The notes: a model not told the origin generated them from the letters alone. Shown: positions 33,016 through 43,900, numbered from the stretch's first letter. The stretch is DNA of 62,858 nucleotides from Nitrospirae bacterium MYbinv3 (GCA_002753395.1 PEAB01000012.1:1-62858), one strand, 5' to 3'. Translations and numbers: made by a program.

Positions 33016-34795
33016 AAGAAGGAATAGAATAAAGGTTTTTTTGGTCATTGTGTTTGCCTTAGTTCCTTTATCTTTGGGCTTTTTAGGCGGATTTGTGTTC
33101 TGGTCGTTGTCTGACCTTCCTCGTATAAAACAGCTTGAGGAGTACTCGCCTCTAGAGTCCTCCTTAGTGTACTCCGCTGACAATGAGCTCTTAGCAGAGC
33201 TGTTTATAGAGAGGCGTACGTTTGTGCCTTATTACAAGATACCGGCGCACGTCAAGAATGCCTTCATTGCAGTAGAAGACAACCGGTTCTATAAACACAG
33301 GGGGATAGATTTTGTAAGGATCTTTGGCGCTTTGGTAGAGGATATCAAGGCGATGGGTTTTGTACAGGGTGGCAGCACCATAACACAGCAGCTTGCCAAG
33401 ATGCTCTTTCTCAAACCTGAAAGGAGCATAGTAAGAAAGATCAAAGAGGCTGCCTTGTCTATTCAAATAGAAAGGCACTATACAAAGGACGAGATCTTAG
33501 GGCTATATCTCAATCAGACGTACTTTGGAACCCGCGCCTATGGCATAGAGGCTGCATCGTACACCTATTTTGGTAAAAGCACAGAGAAACTAAGCATTGC
33601 GGAGGCAGCGCTGATGTCGGCCATTCCCAAGGCGCCGTCGACATACTCTCCATTCAAGAATCCTCAGAAGGCGCTAAACAGGAGAAACTACGCCATAAGG
33701 AAGATGTACTCAAATGGTTTTATCACCAAGGAGCAACACGATGAGGCATTAAAGACACCGCTGCCTACCTTATACAACAGCAGGAGATACAAGGCGCCAT
33801 ATTTTATCGACTATATAAGGAGTGAATTAGAAGACAAGTATGGAGACAAGCTCTTTACAGCCGGCATAAAGATATACACCACCCTGGATTATAGGCTGCA
33901 AAGCATAGCTGATGAGGCCGTAGCCAACGGTATAAAGGCATTGAACAAGCGTGGCAGGAAGAACGTACAAGCCGCTCTGATTGCCATAGACTTACGCACT
34001 GGCACCATCAAGGCTATGGTAGGTGGAACGGACTTTTGGGAGACGCAGTTTAATCGTGTAACGCAGGCTATACGGCAGCCCGGTTCGGCCTTTAAGCCTA
34101 TTGTCTATCTGACGGCATTTGACAGTGGTATGACTCCTGATGATACAATATTAGACCAGGAGATATCGTTTCCTGGAAAGAACAAGGAAGACGTGTGGAT
34201 ACCCCAGAATTACAAGCATGAGTACAATGGCACTGTTACGCTTCGTTATGCCCTGACGCAGTCATTAAATGCGGCAACCGTCTATCTAGGCAACCAGGTA
34301 GGGCTTAAGAATGTGATTGATATGGCAAAAAAGGTTGGTATTCAGAGTAAGATCCAACCCTACATGCCATCGTGTTTGGGTGCGTCGGAGGTGACGCCCC
34401 TTGAGCTTGCCTATGCCTATTGTGTCATGGCAACAGGGAAGAGGTTTGAAAACACCGCCATCGAAAAGATCGTAGACAGGGATGGTATCGTTTTAGAGGA
34501 ATTCAATTTTAACAGCGAGGATATCATAGACGAGGCAGTTGTTGATAAGATGAAGGATGTACTTGGCTCTGTGGTGCAGCAAGGTACTGCTAAGAAGGCA
34601 CTTGTTTTAAACAGGACGGTCTATGGCAAGACCGGCACGACAGATGACTACGCCGACGCTTGGTTCATGGGCTTTGACGACAATTTTGTGGTTGGCGTTT
34701 GGGTCGGCCGCGATAACCATAAACCGATCGGCGACAAGGAAACCGGTGCAGTAGCCGCACTGCCCATCTGGATCGACTTCATGAGTCATCTGTAG
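33005..34795 (+). CDS. class A penicillin-binding protein (PBP1a type)
   Basis: The 596 residues comprise one N-terminal membrane anchor (about 10-35), a glycosyltransferase 51 domain (E-D-N-R-F-Y-K-H-R-G and G-G-S-T-I-T-Q-Q-L-A-K) and a transpeptidase domain. The latter has the nucleophile in S-A-F-K, S-L-N and K-T-G-T. It polymerises and cross-links peptidoglycan in the periplasm. It is at the short end for the family because the C-terminal accessory region is missing. Confidence 0.95.
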   Translation: MVARRRNRIKVFLVIVFALVPLSLGFLGGFVFWSLSDLPRIKQLEEYSPLESSLVYSADNELLAELFIERRTFVPYYKIPAHVKNAFIAVEDNRFYKHRGIDFVRIFGALVEDIKAMGFVQGGSTITQQLAKMLFLKPERSIVRKIKEAALSIQIERHYTKDEILGLYLNQTYFGTRAYGIEAASYTYFGKSTEKLSIAEAALMSAIPKAPSTYSPFKNPQKALNRRNYAIRKMYSNGFITKEQHDEALKTPLPTLYNSRRYKAPYFIDYIRSELEDKYGDKLFTAGIKIYTTLDYRLQSIADEAVANGIKALNKRGRKNVQAALIAIDLRTGTIKAMVGGTDFWETQFNRVTQAIRQPGSAFKPIVYLTAFDSGMTPDDTILDQEISFPGKNKEDVWIPQNYKHEYNGTVTLRYALTQSLNAATVYLGNQVGLKNVIDMAKKVGIQSKIQPYMPSCLGASEVTPLELAYAYCVMATGKRFENTAIEKIVDRDGIVLEEFNFNSEDIIDEAVVDKMKDVLGSVVQQGTAKKALVLNRTVYGKTGTTDDYADAWFMGFDDNFVVGVWVGRDNHKPIGDKETGAVAALPIWIDFMSHL

Positions 34796-34834
34796 ACGTG
34801 GTGAGATATGGGAAGAGGAAGAAGTGAGAAGAAG

Positions 34835-34900
34835 GAGAAGGGGGGCGCTCCGCCCTCCCCTCAGACCCCTCGCAAGGGGACGAGTCCCCTTGACTCCGTG
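34835..34900. repeat. dispersed repeat copy (family 1)
   Basis: GGGGGGCGCTCCGCCCTCCCC is followed by CAGACCCCTCGCAAGGGGACGAGTCCCCTTGACTCCG. It lies in the 219-base convergent gap after the penicillin-binding protein gene and could end transcripts from both sides. Confidence 0.6.
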
Positions 34901-35014
34901 ATTGTGGTGCGTAAGATGGTTAAGATGTAAGCTCTGTGCATGTACCATAGGGGAGGATTAAATGGGTGTTCCACCCATTTAATCCGACGCCAGCCTGCGG
35001 CAGCATAGGAAATG

Positions 35015-35476
35015 TTAGCAGAGGTTGGGGGGTATCATCCATTCTATCAACCATAAGTTTTGTTCGTTTTTACTCAGGCATACGACACCTGCCATTTTAA
35101 AGGCGATGATGTCGGTATCGGTTTTGTTGCACAGCAGCAGCGAGGCAAGTTTGCTGAGGTGGGGGAGGTGTCCAACGAGGGCAGCTGAGCTGTCTATTGA
35201 CTTTAGTCGTTCTGACCATATGGTTGGGGCATCGAGTGGTAAGAGGCCGTCTGTTTCAAAAACCCCATTTATGGGTTTAAGTGTATCGTTAAGAACCTTT
35301 GCTGTTTGGATGGCTCTCAGTTTGTTTGAGTGGTAGATCTTGTCGATCTTTATGTTGTTCCTTAAGAGGAATGTAGCCGTCTTTTTGATGTTTTCAATTC
35401 CAGCGTCGTTGAGTGGTCTTTGCGGGTCTTCTTCCTCGCTCTTTGCCTGACCATGTTGGATAAGATATAAGTACAT
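35015..35476 (-). CDS. sixA: SixA-like phosphohistidine phosphatase
   Basis: The start at 35476 follows AAAGGAGG, giving 153 residues. The histidine phosphatase fold is shown by L-I-Q-H-G-Q-A near the N-terminus, R-P-L-N-D-A-G, and the later L-V-G-H-L-P-H. SixA removes phosphate from HPt histidines in phosphorelays. The usual R-H-G is Q-H-G, a variant found in part of this family, so activity is probable but not certain. Confidence 0.82.
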   Translation of the reverse strand: MYLYLIQHGQAKSEEEDPQRPLNDAGIENIKKTATFLLRNNIKIDKIYHSNKLRAIQTAKVLNDTLKPINGVFETDGLLPLDAPTIWSERLKSIDSSAALVGHLPHLSKLASLLLCNKTDTDIIAFKMAGVVCLSKNEQNLWLIEWMIPPNLC

Positions 35477-35708
35477 AGCGTTTCCCTCCTTTGTCTTTGA
35501 GTTAGATTTAAAGTTTTCAGTCAATCTTTGTGCTCTTGATTATGAGTACAAAATCGAAGTCTATCATTAAGGCCAAATATTTACAATACGTTAATTGCAC
35601 CAAAAACATACAGTGTTTACCTGATTGTATTTTTGTCTATATTTTTAGTAGAATGCTTAAGCTATTTTAGCTAACAATATTAATTAACAAAGAAATTTGG
35701 AGGTTGAG

Positions 35709-36263
35709 ATGAGGCAAAAACTCATTGTTGTAATGCTCTCTTTTACTATGACACTAACTATGCTATTAACTACTAAGCTAAACGCCACTGATGATGCAAA
35801 AAGTTTGGAGAAAAAGGTATTTAGCGAATTTAAAGAAGTTATACCGAAAGAGAACATCAAAACAGTTGATGACCTGTATAAAAGGTGGTCAGAAGTTCGT
35901 GAAGAGCTTCATGCCGGTAAAAGTAAAGTAGTGATTTTAGATATTAGGACAGAGGCAGAGTTTGATAGCGGTCATATATGTGATTCAAATAATATTGATT
36001 CAGGTCTTGTCTATACAGTACCAGAAAAAATACCTGACACAGATACAGAAATCTGGGTGTTTTGTAGAACACAGAACAGAGGGGTATATTTTACGGGTTT
36101 GTTAATGAAGTACGGTTACAAAAAAGTATATCTTGTAGAGAAAGGTATTGCTGGTTGGGCTGAAAAAGGGTATCCGCTTGTAAATAAGTATATGGGTGAG
36201 ATAAAGGTAACTAATTATCAGCACAAGTTCAAGGAGGGATTTTCTTTTAGAGAGAACAAGTAG
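35709..36263 (+). CDS. secreted rhodanese-domain protein
   Basis: The ATG at 35709 lies five bases after GGAGG and opens a signal peptide (about 1-26), giving 184 residues. The rhodanese domain has L-D-I-R-T-E-A-E-F near the start and an active-site loop W-V-F-C-R-T-Q-N-R-G with its catalytic cysteine. It likely handles sulfane sulfur in the periplasm. It is directly upstream of a molybdopterin oxidoreductase, suggesting a shared sulfur-related role. Confidence 0.85.
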   Translation: MRQKLIVVMLSFTMTLTMLLTTKLNATDDAKSLEKKVFSEFKEVIPKENIKTVDDLYKRWSEVREELHAGKSKVVILDIRTEAEFDSGHICDSNNIDSGLVYTVPEKIPDTDTEIWVFCRTQNRGVYFTGLLMKYGYKKVYLVEKGIAGWAEKGYPLVNKYMGEIKVTNYQHKFKEGFSFRENK

Positions 36264-36307
36264 TCTTTACTGCATATTTGGATGATAGCTATACACTTTT
36301 TAAGGGC

Positions 36308-38407
36308 ATGGCTGACATAAAAACCATCTACAGCATATGCGGGATGTGTACCGTCAGATGCCCAATTGCGGTTGAGGTCAAAGACGGTACGATCAGACAC
36401 ATCTGGGGCAACCCCCACCTCTTAGGCGGATACAATCTCTGTGCACGAGGGGCGGCGGGCAAGGCCTTTGAGTACGACAACGAGCGGCCACAATACCCGA
36501 TGCTCAGAGATGGCAAACGAGGCAGTGGTAAGTGGAAACGTGCAAGCTGGGATGAGGCACTCGACTTCGTTGCGGATAAGCTCAACAATGTTAAAGATAA
36601 GTACGGTACCCAAAGTATCTGCCTCAGCGACAGGGGCGGGCCGCATACCGACTTCCAAAAGACATTCTTGGCGGCTATCGGATCGCCAAACTACTTCAAC
36701 CACCACGCAACCTGCTCCAACAGCGTCCACAACGCACACATCTCTATCGCCGCATATGCCAGAAACTCCGTCAGCTACGACTACAGAAACTGCAAGTACC
36801 TGGTGCTCTACGGCAGAAACCTCCTCGAATCACTCGGTACGGCAGAGTCCAATAACGTCATGGACATGCTTGAGGCAGGCGGCAGGATGACATATATAGA
36901 CGTCCGCTACAACTATACAGCCTCAAAGGCATCTAAGTTCTTCGTCATACGGCCTGCAAGCGACTACGCCCTCAACCTCGCTCTGATAAATGTCATCATA
37001 AATGAAGACCTCTACGATCACGACTTTGTGGATAGATGGGTAACTGGCCTGGACGAGTTAAGGCAGTTTGTAAGACCATATACGCCCCAATGGGCAGAAA
37101 AAGAAACGGAGATTAAGGCCGGCGAGATCAAGAAGTTGGCCTTTGAGGCCGCTGAGGCAAGCCCAGCAGTTATCTTACATCCGGGCTGGATGACAGCGTG
37201 GGGTAGCAACGACTTCTACCTCCGGCGCACTATATATACACTAAACGCCTTGTTGGGCAGCTACGAGTCCAAAGGCGGTATCGTTATCAACAAGACCCCT
37301 GCCGACACAGGCGTGAGGCTAAAAAGCTTGGTATCACAGGTTCCAAAACCAAGGGGTGAACGGTTTGACGGCTGCGGGACAAGACACAAACACCTCGGCG
37401 CTCAGTGGGGGCTTGGGCAACTCCTGCCACAGGCCATCGTCAGCGAATCACCTTATCCAATCAGGGCCTACATAGCAATGCGCCATGACCCCATTGCCTC
37501 CATGCCAGACCCGGAGGAGTTCAAACGAGCTCTGGGCAGACTCGAACTCCTCGCCTCGATAGACGTCAACTACAGCGAGACCGCCTGGTTTTCTGACTGC
37601 ATATTGCCCGAGTGCACATTCTTAGAAAGGACTGACCACGTGATTGCGCAAAACGGCCTCAAACCCCGGCTTCTCTTGAGAAGACAGGCCGTAAAACCAC
37701 GCTTTGACACCAAACCTCGATGGTATATATATAAGGAGCTTGCCAAGAGACTCGGCCTCGGACAGTTCTTCCCCTACGAATCTATCGAGGAGCTGATAGC
37801 GTGGCAACTGCAAGATACCGGCCTTACTATAGCAGACTTTGACCGCACGGGTTACGTCGAGCTAACCAAAGAGCCGCTGTGGTTTGATAGAAAGGATGCC
37901 CTGAGATTTAATACCCCATCGGGAAGACTTGAGATCATCTCCCCAACGCTTGAGGACTCATCAATCCCCTCCTTCATACCCTTTGAACGGCCGGAGGTGC
38001 TCACCGGTAATCATTTCAGACTCGTAACGAGCAAGGTAGCAGTGCACACGCAAGGACGGACGACCTCAAACATAGCGATCCTCAACGAAATCGTCTCTGA
38101 CAACCAGCTTTGGATAAACACAGACAGGGCAGCAGAACTGTCCATCAAGGACGGGGACGAGGTAGAGATAACGGTAGATGGCTTTTCAGGGAGGATAAAG
38201 GCCAGGATAACTGACCTCATACATAGGCAGGCCGCTTTTATGCTGCATGGTTTTGGCGACAGCGTTCCTGCACGCAGCAGGTCTTTTGGCAGGGGGGTAT
38301 CGGATGTCAGACTACAAAAGGGGTTGTTAAAGGTCTCTGTTGGTGGCAATTGTCCGTTGACGGAGTGTGTGGTTAGCGTTAGACCTATTGCGGAGGTTTC
38401 AGGATGA
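36308..38407 (+). CDS. molybdopterin oxidoreductase, thiosulfate/polysulfide reductase-like, no Tat signal
   Basis: About 699 residues from the ATG at 36308; a TTG ten codons upstream (36278) is also possible. It has the N-terminal 4Fe-4S site C-x2-C-x3-C...C (S-I-C-G-M-C-T-V-R-C, later N-L-C-A-R-G), the molybdopterin domains and a probable Cys ligand in H-H-A-T-C-S-N-S. It is closest in pattern to PhsA/PsrA/ArrA-type enzymes, but no twin-arginine leader is visible, so a cytoplasmic site is inferred. It overlaps the FeS gene by 4 bases and follows the rhodanese gene. Confidence 0.85.
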   Translation: MADIKTIYSICGMCTVRCPIAVEVKDGTIRHIWGNPHLLGGYNLCARGAAGKAFEYDNERPQYPMLRDGKRGSGKWKRASWDEALDFVADKLNNVKDKYGTQSICLSDRGGPHTDFQKTFLAAIGSPNYFNHHATCSNSVHNAHISIAAYARNSVSYDYRNCKYLVLYGRNLLESLGTAESNNVMDMLEAGGRMTYIDVRYNYTASKASKFFVIRPASDYALNLALINVIINEDLYDHDFVDRWVTGLDELRQFVRPYTPQWAEKETEIKAGEIKKLAFEAAEASPAVILHPGWMTAWGSNDFYLRRTIYTLNALLGSYESKGGIVINKTPADTGVRLKSLVSQVPKPRGERFDGCGTRHKHLGAQWGLGQLLPQAIVSESPYPIRAYIAMRHDPIASMPDPEEFKRALGRLELLASIDVNYSETAWFSDCILPECTFLERTDHVIAQNGLKPRLLLRRQAVKPRFDTKPRWYIYKELAKRLGLGQFFPYESIEELIAWQLQDTGLTIADFDRTGYVELTKEPLWFDRKDALRFNTPSGRLEIISPTLEDSSIPSFIPFERPEVLTGNHFRLVTSKVAVHTQGRTTSNIAILNEIVSDNQLWINTDRAAELSIKDGDEVEITVDGFSGRIKARITDLIHRQAAFMLHGFGDSVPARSRSFGRGVSDVRLQKGLLKVSVGGNCPLTECVVSVRPIAEVSG

Positions 38408-38838
38408 GGATTTATCAGAACCATGAAAGATGTATAGGCTGCTGCGCCTGTGAGATACACTGTAAGACTGAAAACGATGTACCGGTTGGCGCCCGGCTGT
38501 CAAAGATAGTTCCCGTAGGGCCAATCATAACCGGCAGCGTACCACGAATGAGTTTTATCTTTACGACCTGTTTTCATTGCAAGGAGCCTTGGTGTGTGGA
38601 GGTCTGTCCCAGTGGGGCTATGCAGAAGAGGCAGGCAGACGGCATCGTTTACGTTGATGCAGAGGCATGTGTTGGCTGCATGGCGTGCATCGACGCCTGC
38701 CCGTGGGCAATTCCACAGTGTAACGATGACACGGGGAAGGTCATAAAATGCGACTATTGTAGAGACAGGACCGGCTCAGGTTTAAAACCAGCCTGTGTTA
38801 CGGGCTGCACTACAGGCGCTCTGCACTGGGGTGAATAA
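38404..38838 (+). CDS. four-cluster FeS partner of the molybdopterin enzyme
   Basis: The 144-residue ferredoxin-like subunit carries four cysteine groups (C-I-G-C-C-A-C, C-F-H-C...C-V-E-V-C-P, C-V-G-C-M-A-C, C-D-Y-C...C-V-T-G-C). It has no signal peptide. It is the electron-transfer subunit, coupled by the ATGA overlap. No membrane anchor gene follows, so the pair may be soluble or dock on another complex. Confidence 0.92.
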   Translation: MRIYQNHERCIGCCACEIHCKTENDVPVGARLSKIVPVGPIITGSVPRMSFIFTTCFHCKEPWCVEVCPSGAMQKRQADGIVYVDAEACVGCMACIDACPWAIPQCNDDTGKVIKCDYCRDRTGSGLKPACVTGCTTGALHWGE

Positions 38839-38917
38839 GACAAAAATCCTCTATTGAAAAGAGTGATGTGTTTCTGCTACAATAATCCACAGAATGGAAA
38901 TAAATAAGAATGAATGA

Positions 38918-39796
38918 GTGTTTAAGCAGCAAATGACGAATGTTCAAAGAAAGATACTATCTTTTATAGAAAAAATACCGGCGTTGTCTCCTACTATCGC
39001 CAGGATAATTGCTATAACTGGAAATGATCTTAGTTCAGCCAGTGAGCTTGTACAAGCGATAAAGCTGGACCCCGTCTTGACGGCCAAGGTGCTTAATCTT
39101 GTAAACTCAGCCTATTTTTGTGTCCCGCAGCAGATTACATCAATAAACAGAGCTATAATCCTCTTAGGTATGAACACGATAAGAAATCTGGCTCTGAGTG
39201 CCGAGGTCTTGTCGTCGTTTAATCCAAGCACAGGAGGCTCTTTTGATGTAGACAAGTTTTGGGAACACAGTCTTGCATGTGCAGTTGGCTGTAAACTTAT
39301 AGCGATGCGTATCGAGACTGATCCAATAAAGCAGGAGGAGTATTTTATAGCTGGACTGATCCATGATATAGGTAAGATCTTCCTCATAAAGCACTTCCCA
39401 AGGGATTACTTCTCCTTGGTAAAAAAGATAACTGACTTTGAACAGTTGATCTTAAAGGAAAAGAAGTTTTTTACGCTTAACCATGCTGAGATCGGTGGTT
39501 TAATTGCGGATAAATGGGCGCTCTCCGGCGAGCTTGTAAAATCCATTACGAGTCACCATGACCAAAACGCAGTGGACTACAGTAAAATGCCGGCCACCGT
39601 GTATCTGTCTAATCGTTATTGCAAGATCAGCGGCTACAACGACGGTATTGGTATCCCAAAACCAGCAGAGCTAACTGAGGCTGACTGGCAGAGGGTTGGT
39701 CTGTCTTTGTCTATGGAAAAAGATATTTTTAGCATGTTGAACGAAAAGGTAGAAGAGGCTAAGGTGTTCCTGCATATAAGGCATACCAGCGGATGA
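38918..39796 (+). CDS. HDOD-domain signalling protein
   Basis: The 292-residue protein is a single HDOD domain (about 10-215): L-P-A/L-S-P-T-I, K-L-D-P-V-L-T-A-K-V-L-N-L-V-N-S-A-Y-F, I-x-S-I-N-R-A-I-I-L-L-G, then I-A-G-L-I-H-D-I-G-K. Such proteins are linked to motility and cyclic-di-GMP networks; here the H-D-I-G-K motif is retained. The start may be GTG 38918 or ATG 38933. It overlaps the ABC ATPase gene by 4 bases. Confidence 0.88.
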   Translation: MFKQQMTNVQRKILSFIEKIPALSPTIARIIAITGNDLSSASELVQAIKLDPVLTAKVLNLVNSAYFCVPQQITSINRAIILLGMNTIRNLALSAEVLSSFNPSTGGSFDVDKFWEHSLACAVGCKLIAMRIETDPIKQEEYFIAGLIHDIGKIFLIKHFPRDYFSLVKKITDFEQLILKEKKFFTLNHAEIGGLIADKWALSGELVKSITSHHDQNAVDYSKMPATVYLSNRYCKISGYNDGIGIPKPAELTEADWQRVGLSLSMEKDIFSMLNEKVEEAKVFLHIRHTSG

Positions 39797-40467
39797 TTGA
39801 CAGAAATGATGCACCTCTCATTGAATTAAGTAATATAACGTTTACATACGGCAATGGTAAGGCGGTTTTAGATGATGTGAGCTTTCAGTTGTACCAGGGA
39901 CAGCGTTTAGGGTTGACTGGTTCAAATGGAAGCGGTAAGACGACGATGTTTCACGTTGTTATGGGTTTGCTTGTACCCCAAAAGGGGGAAGTTGTGGTTT
40001 TTGGAAAAAAACGGCTACGGCAAGATGACTTCCTTGAGGTTAGAAGGAGGGTCGGTTTGTTGTTTCAGGACTCCGACGATCAGTTGTTTTGTCCTACTGT
40101 TGGAGAGGATGTTGCCTTTGGGCCACTGAATCTCGGTTTTACGCACGCTCAAGCAGAGGAGATAGTGTCTCAGACGTGTGAGATCTTAGGTCTGCAAGGC
40201 TTTGAAAACAGGGTAACACACAGGCTCTCAGGCGGTGAGAAAAGGATGTGCGCCTTTGCTACCATTGTAGCTATGAGACCAGAGGTCATGCTTCTGGATG
40301 AACCCACTGCGGGTCTTGCTACTGACTCGATAGAAAGAATTGTAAAGTTTCTCAATAGTTATTCAAAATCCCACGTAATCATATCACACGAAATCGGGTT
40401 TTTAAAAGAGGTTACAGACAAGATATTTATGATGAGAAGTGGCGGCTTCCATGCGCTTGATAATTAA
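39793..40467 (+). CDS. CbiO-like ABC transporter ATP-binding protein
   Basis: The 224 residues contain Walker A (G-S-N-G-S-G-K-T-T), a Q-loop in L-L-F-Q-D-S-D-D-Q-L-F, signature L-S-G-G-E-K-R, and Walker B M-L-L-D-E-P-T-A-G-L. The D-S-D-D-Q-L-F segment is typical of energy-coupling-factor ATPases of metal and vitamin importers (CbiO, NikO). No permease or substrate subunit is encoded nearby, so its transport partner is unknown. Confidence 0.9.
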   Translation: MIDRNDAPLIELSNITFTYGNGKAVLDDVSFQLYQGQRLGLTGSNGSGKTTMFHVVMGLLVPQKGEVVVFGKKRLRQDDFLEVRRRVGLLFQDSDDQLFCPTVGEDVAFGPLNLGFTHAQAEEIVSQTCEILGLQGFENRVTHRLSGGEKRMCAFATIVAMRPEVMLLDEPTAGLATDSIERIVKFLNSYSKSHVIISHEIGFLKEVTDKIFMMRSGGFHALDN

Positions 40468-40479
40468 AAGGGGTTGTTT

Positions 40480-40893
40480 ATGAGAAGGGTATTGGTATTA
40501 CTGCTATTTGTATTGTTGTCGTGCGGCAAGGATGAGGTAAAGGTTACCCCTGAGGAATCAAAGATTACTGCGTCGGCTATTGATGTAGTCGAAAAAATAC
40601 GGCAGCTTTACCAGAGTCGTGATAAGGCTGGTCTTAAAACATTAACAACCCCTGAAGCCTATTTGGGACACTTTTCGGCAACGAAGGACTTTGATACTGC
40701 ATCGTTGAAGTTTAAACCCCAATGGGTAGACGTCAAGGACTCGACAATACACGTCAATGTAGTGTGGACAGGGGTATGGAAAAAAGGCGGCGGCATCACA
40801 AACGAAAAAGGTATCTGCACCTTCGTCCTGTTGCGACAACCCGTCAAACTTACACAGATACTAAGAGAAAGCCCCTTCATTTATCCTGATTAA
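40480..40893 (+). CDS. lipoprotein of unknown function, 137 aa
   Basis: The ATG at 40480 follows AAAAGGGG. A signal peptide ends in a lipobox (L-L-S-C), so the mature protein is a lipid-anchored domain of about 120 residues. The helical start and mixed beta end, with W-V-D-V-K-D-S and N-V-V-W-T-G-V-W, resemble the NTF2-like/DUF4878 shape, but this is a weak impression. It is 12 bases after the ABC gene. Confidence 0.7.
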   Translation: MRRVLVLLLFVLLSCGKDEVKVTPEESKITASAIDVVEKIRQLYQSRDKAGLKTLTTPEAYLGHFSATKDFDTASLKFKPQWVDVKDSTIHVNVVWTGVWKKGGGITNEKGICTFVLLRQPVKLTQILRESPFIYPD

Positions 40894-40914
40894 AGACGGA
40901 TATAAGGCAGACTC

Positions 40915-43900
40915 TTGCAGGAGTTTCCACACTCAATCGTACTGAAGGCCTCAGCCGGATCAGGAAAGACCCATGCCTTGACTAAACGCTTTGTACAGTT
41001 CCTCTTATCAACAGACATACCATATAACACCCTTAGAAACGTCATAGCTATTACGTTTTCCAATAACGCCGCCAGTGAGATGCGGCAGAGGGTTGTGCTG
41101 TGGCTAAAGGAACTTGCCCTCGGTGTTGTGGATAAACTCAAAGAGCTTTCTTCCGAGATCAATGTTGACCATCATACGCTTATGGAGCGGGCGGAGGATA
41201 TGCTTGATGAGATATTTGATAGCTTTTCATTTTTTCAGGTAAAGACTATAGACAGCTTTATGGCCTCGATCTTCAAGTCCTCCGCCTTGGATCTGGGTTA
41301 TAATCCTGACTTTGATGTACTTTTGGACTATGAGGGGCTTATGGAATACGCCTTTGAGGTCTTCCTTAGGCGTGTCAGATATGGTTCGCAGGAGGCCGAG
41401 CTTATGCAGCAGGTTGTTGAACTGATACAAGAAAACAACTCAGGCGACAGGGTCTACCTATGGGAACCTACTTACGCTATCCTTAAAGAGCTAAAGGTCA
41501 TCCATCAAAAACTGGCCTCTACAGGTGCAAGACTCGTCATACGTGATCACTCTAAAGAGATGTATGCCATTAAGGACAGACTCAGACAACAGGTCGAGAC
41601 ATTAGAAGAGATGATAGAGAGGTCAGGACTTGAAAGAAGCGGTACCAGCGGCTTTAGCAGCATATTAGAAAAGATCAGAGGTTCAAAATTTGCAGACCTA
41701 ATCAAATGTGGCTTGGTGAATCGGCCAGTTAAGAAACCATCCAAGAAAAATCCCGATAGAGAGGGGTTGTATGAGGACATATGCCAGAGCTGGGAAGGAT
41801 TGACACAGGACATCAGGGGATATGTCTGGTTGTATAGTCAGACGTACTACACACCGTTTATGCGGGTTTATAGGGCGTTTGAGGCAGGGCTTGACAAGGT
41901 CAAGAGGCAGCAGAACAGCATATTTATCGACGATATATCCCTGCAACTCTCCCGATACATTGATCAGAGCGTAGTGCCCGACGTGTACTTCAGGCTTGGG
42001 CAGATCCTGTATCACTACCTTATTGATGAGTTTCAGGACACGTCGCCGATCCAGTGGAAAAACCTCACACCCCTTGTAGAAAACTCCCTCTCTCAGGGGG
42101 GAAGCCTCTTTGTTGTGGGCGATACAAAGCAGGCTATCTACGGGTTTCGCAACGCCGATTACCAGATAATGAAAGGTCTGGAGTACTCAGCCCCATTCCC
42201 ATGTGCAAAACATTACATAAGAGAGCTGGATACCAACTACAGGAGTCTGCAGGCTATCCTCAATTTCAACGAGGCAGTCTTTAAAAGGCTGTTGTTAGAG
42301 GATGCAGACTACAAGATCGCCGGTGATAGAAGCGGTCTTACAGATTACACACAGTTTGTAAAGCCCGGATGCAAGGCCAGCGGCTACGCAGAGGTACGCA
42401 TCGTTGAGTTAGATGAGGAGAGTCAGCCTGACAAGGCCATCCTTCAGGCCCATGTACAGGAACTTGTCGATCGGGGCTACAGATACAGAGATATAGCCAT
42501 CCTAACAAACACAAACACCAACGTCGTACAAGCCGCCGCCTGGCTCAATGAAAAGGGGATAGACTTTGTCTCCCACAGCAGCCTCGACATACGAAGCAGG
42601 AAGATAACCTCAGAGCTGGTCTCTCTGTTGAATTTTCTTGACTCCCCCTTGGATGACCTGTCGTTTGCGGCCTTCTGTCTTGGTGATCTGTTTGAAACGG
42701 TCGTCGTTAAGGATGGTATAAAGCTCGGAAGAGACGTCTTACAAGGATTTATTTTAGAAAACAGGGAAAACGCCCCCCTGTACAAGGCCTTTCAAGAGCA
42801 GTTTCCAGACATCTGGAAAACGTACTTTATGGGGCTTTTTAAGTCGGCCGGTTACCTGCCCCTGTACGATCTTGTTACTGATATCTACCGTTTGTTTAAG
42901 GTGTTTGAGACGTTGAGAGATGAGGAGGCCTCGCTGGTCAAACTCTTAGAGGTCATCAAGAACTACGAGGATATCGGCAACGAGACGATCCGTGACTTCT
43001 TAGACTATGCCTCCGACCAGGATAGAAACGAATCAGAATGGACTATTGACGTGCCCAAGAGCAAAGACGCCGTCAACATAATGACCGTACATAAGGCAAA
43101 GGGCCTGGGCTTTCCAGTAGTCATAGCCCTCCTGTATGGACAGCAGAACAAGGGCTTTGATTACCTGCTCGATCCGGCAGACAGCGGTCAAGGATTTGAA
43201 CAGTCTGATTATAGAGAGGTCTCCATCCTGAAGGTCAATAAGAAGATGGTCAGCATCGTACCGGAGTTCCTATCTGCCGCATACGAGGCGGAGGCTACCA
43301 AAGATAAGGTAAGCAGGCTCAACTCCTTGTACGTGGCCTTTACACGGGCTATGGCAGAACTCTACGTCATAGGGGTTAAGGGGGGCAAGGCCTCTTATCC
43401 GTTTAACCTTTTACCAGTGGATGAGTTTCAACCATCCGATAAGCCTGACTCAATCCTCACTCAAACCCATGAATCAGACGTACTCCCTTTCCCGCTGCAT
43501 TACCAGCACCCTCCCGTTACAGCTGGAGAGACATCAAGCGGGGGACTGTCAATGGGGCGCCAGACGTTAAACGTGCCCCAGCGTCAGCGAGGCGAGCTTA
43601 TCCACCGTTGTTTGAGTCTTATAGACTATAGGAAGGATGTTATGGGGCAGTTGGAGGAGGCTATCCAACGAGCGCTCAACGGCGTAATGCCAATGAACAC
43701 TCAGGGAGGACTGAAGATCGAGATAATGGACGTCTTAAGCCGCTTCTTTTTAATGGCAGACATTAAAGAATATTTTATCTACAATCCTGGCAGGGAGTTT
43801 TTGAAGGAGCAGGAGTTTGCCACGGCTGATGGCAGGCTGTTCAGGATGGACCTGGTGGTGATTGACTCAGACAGGGCAGCGGTTGTTGACTTCAAAACCA

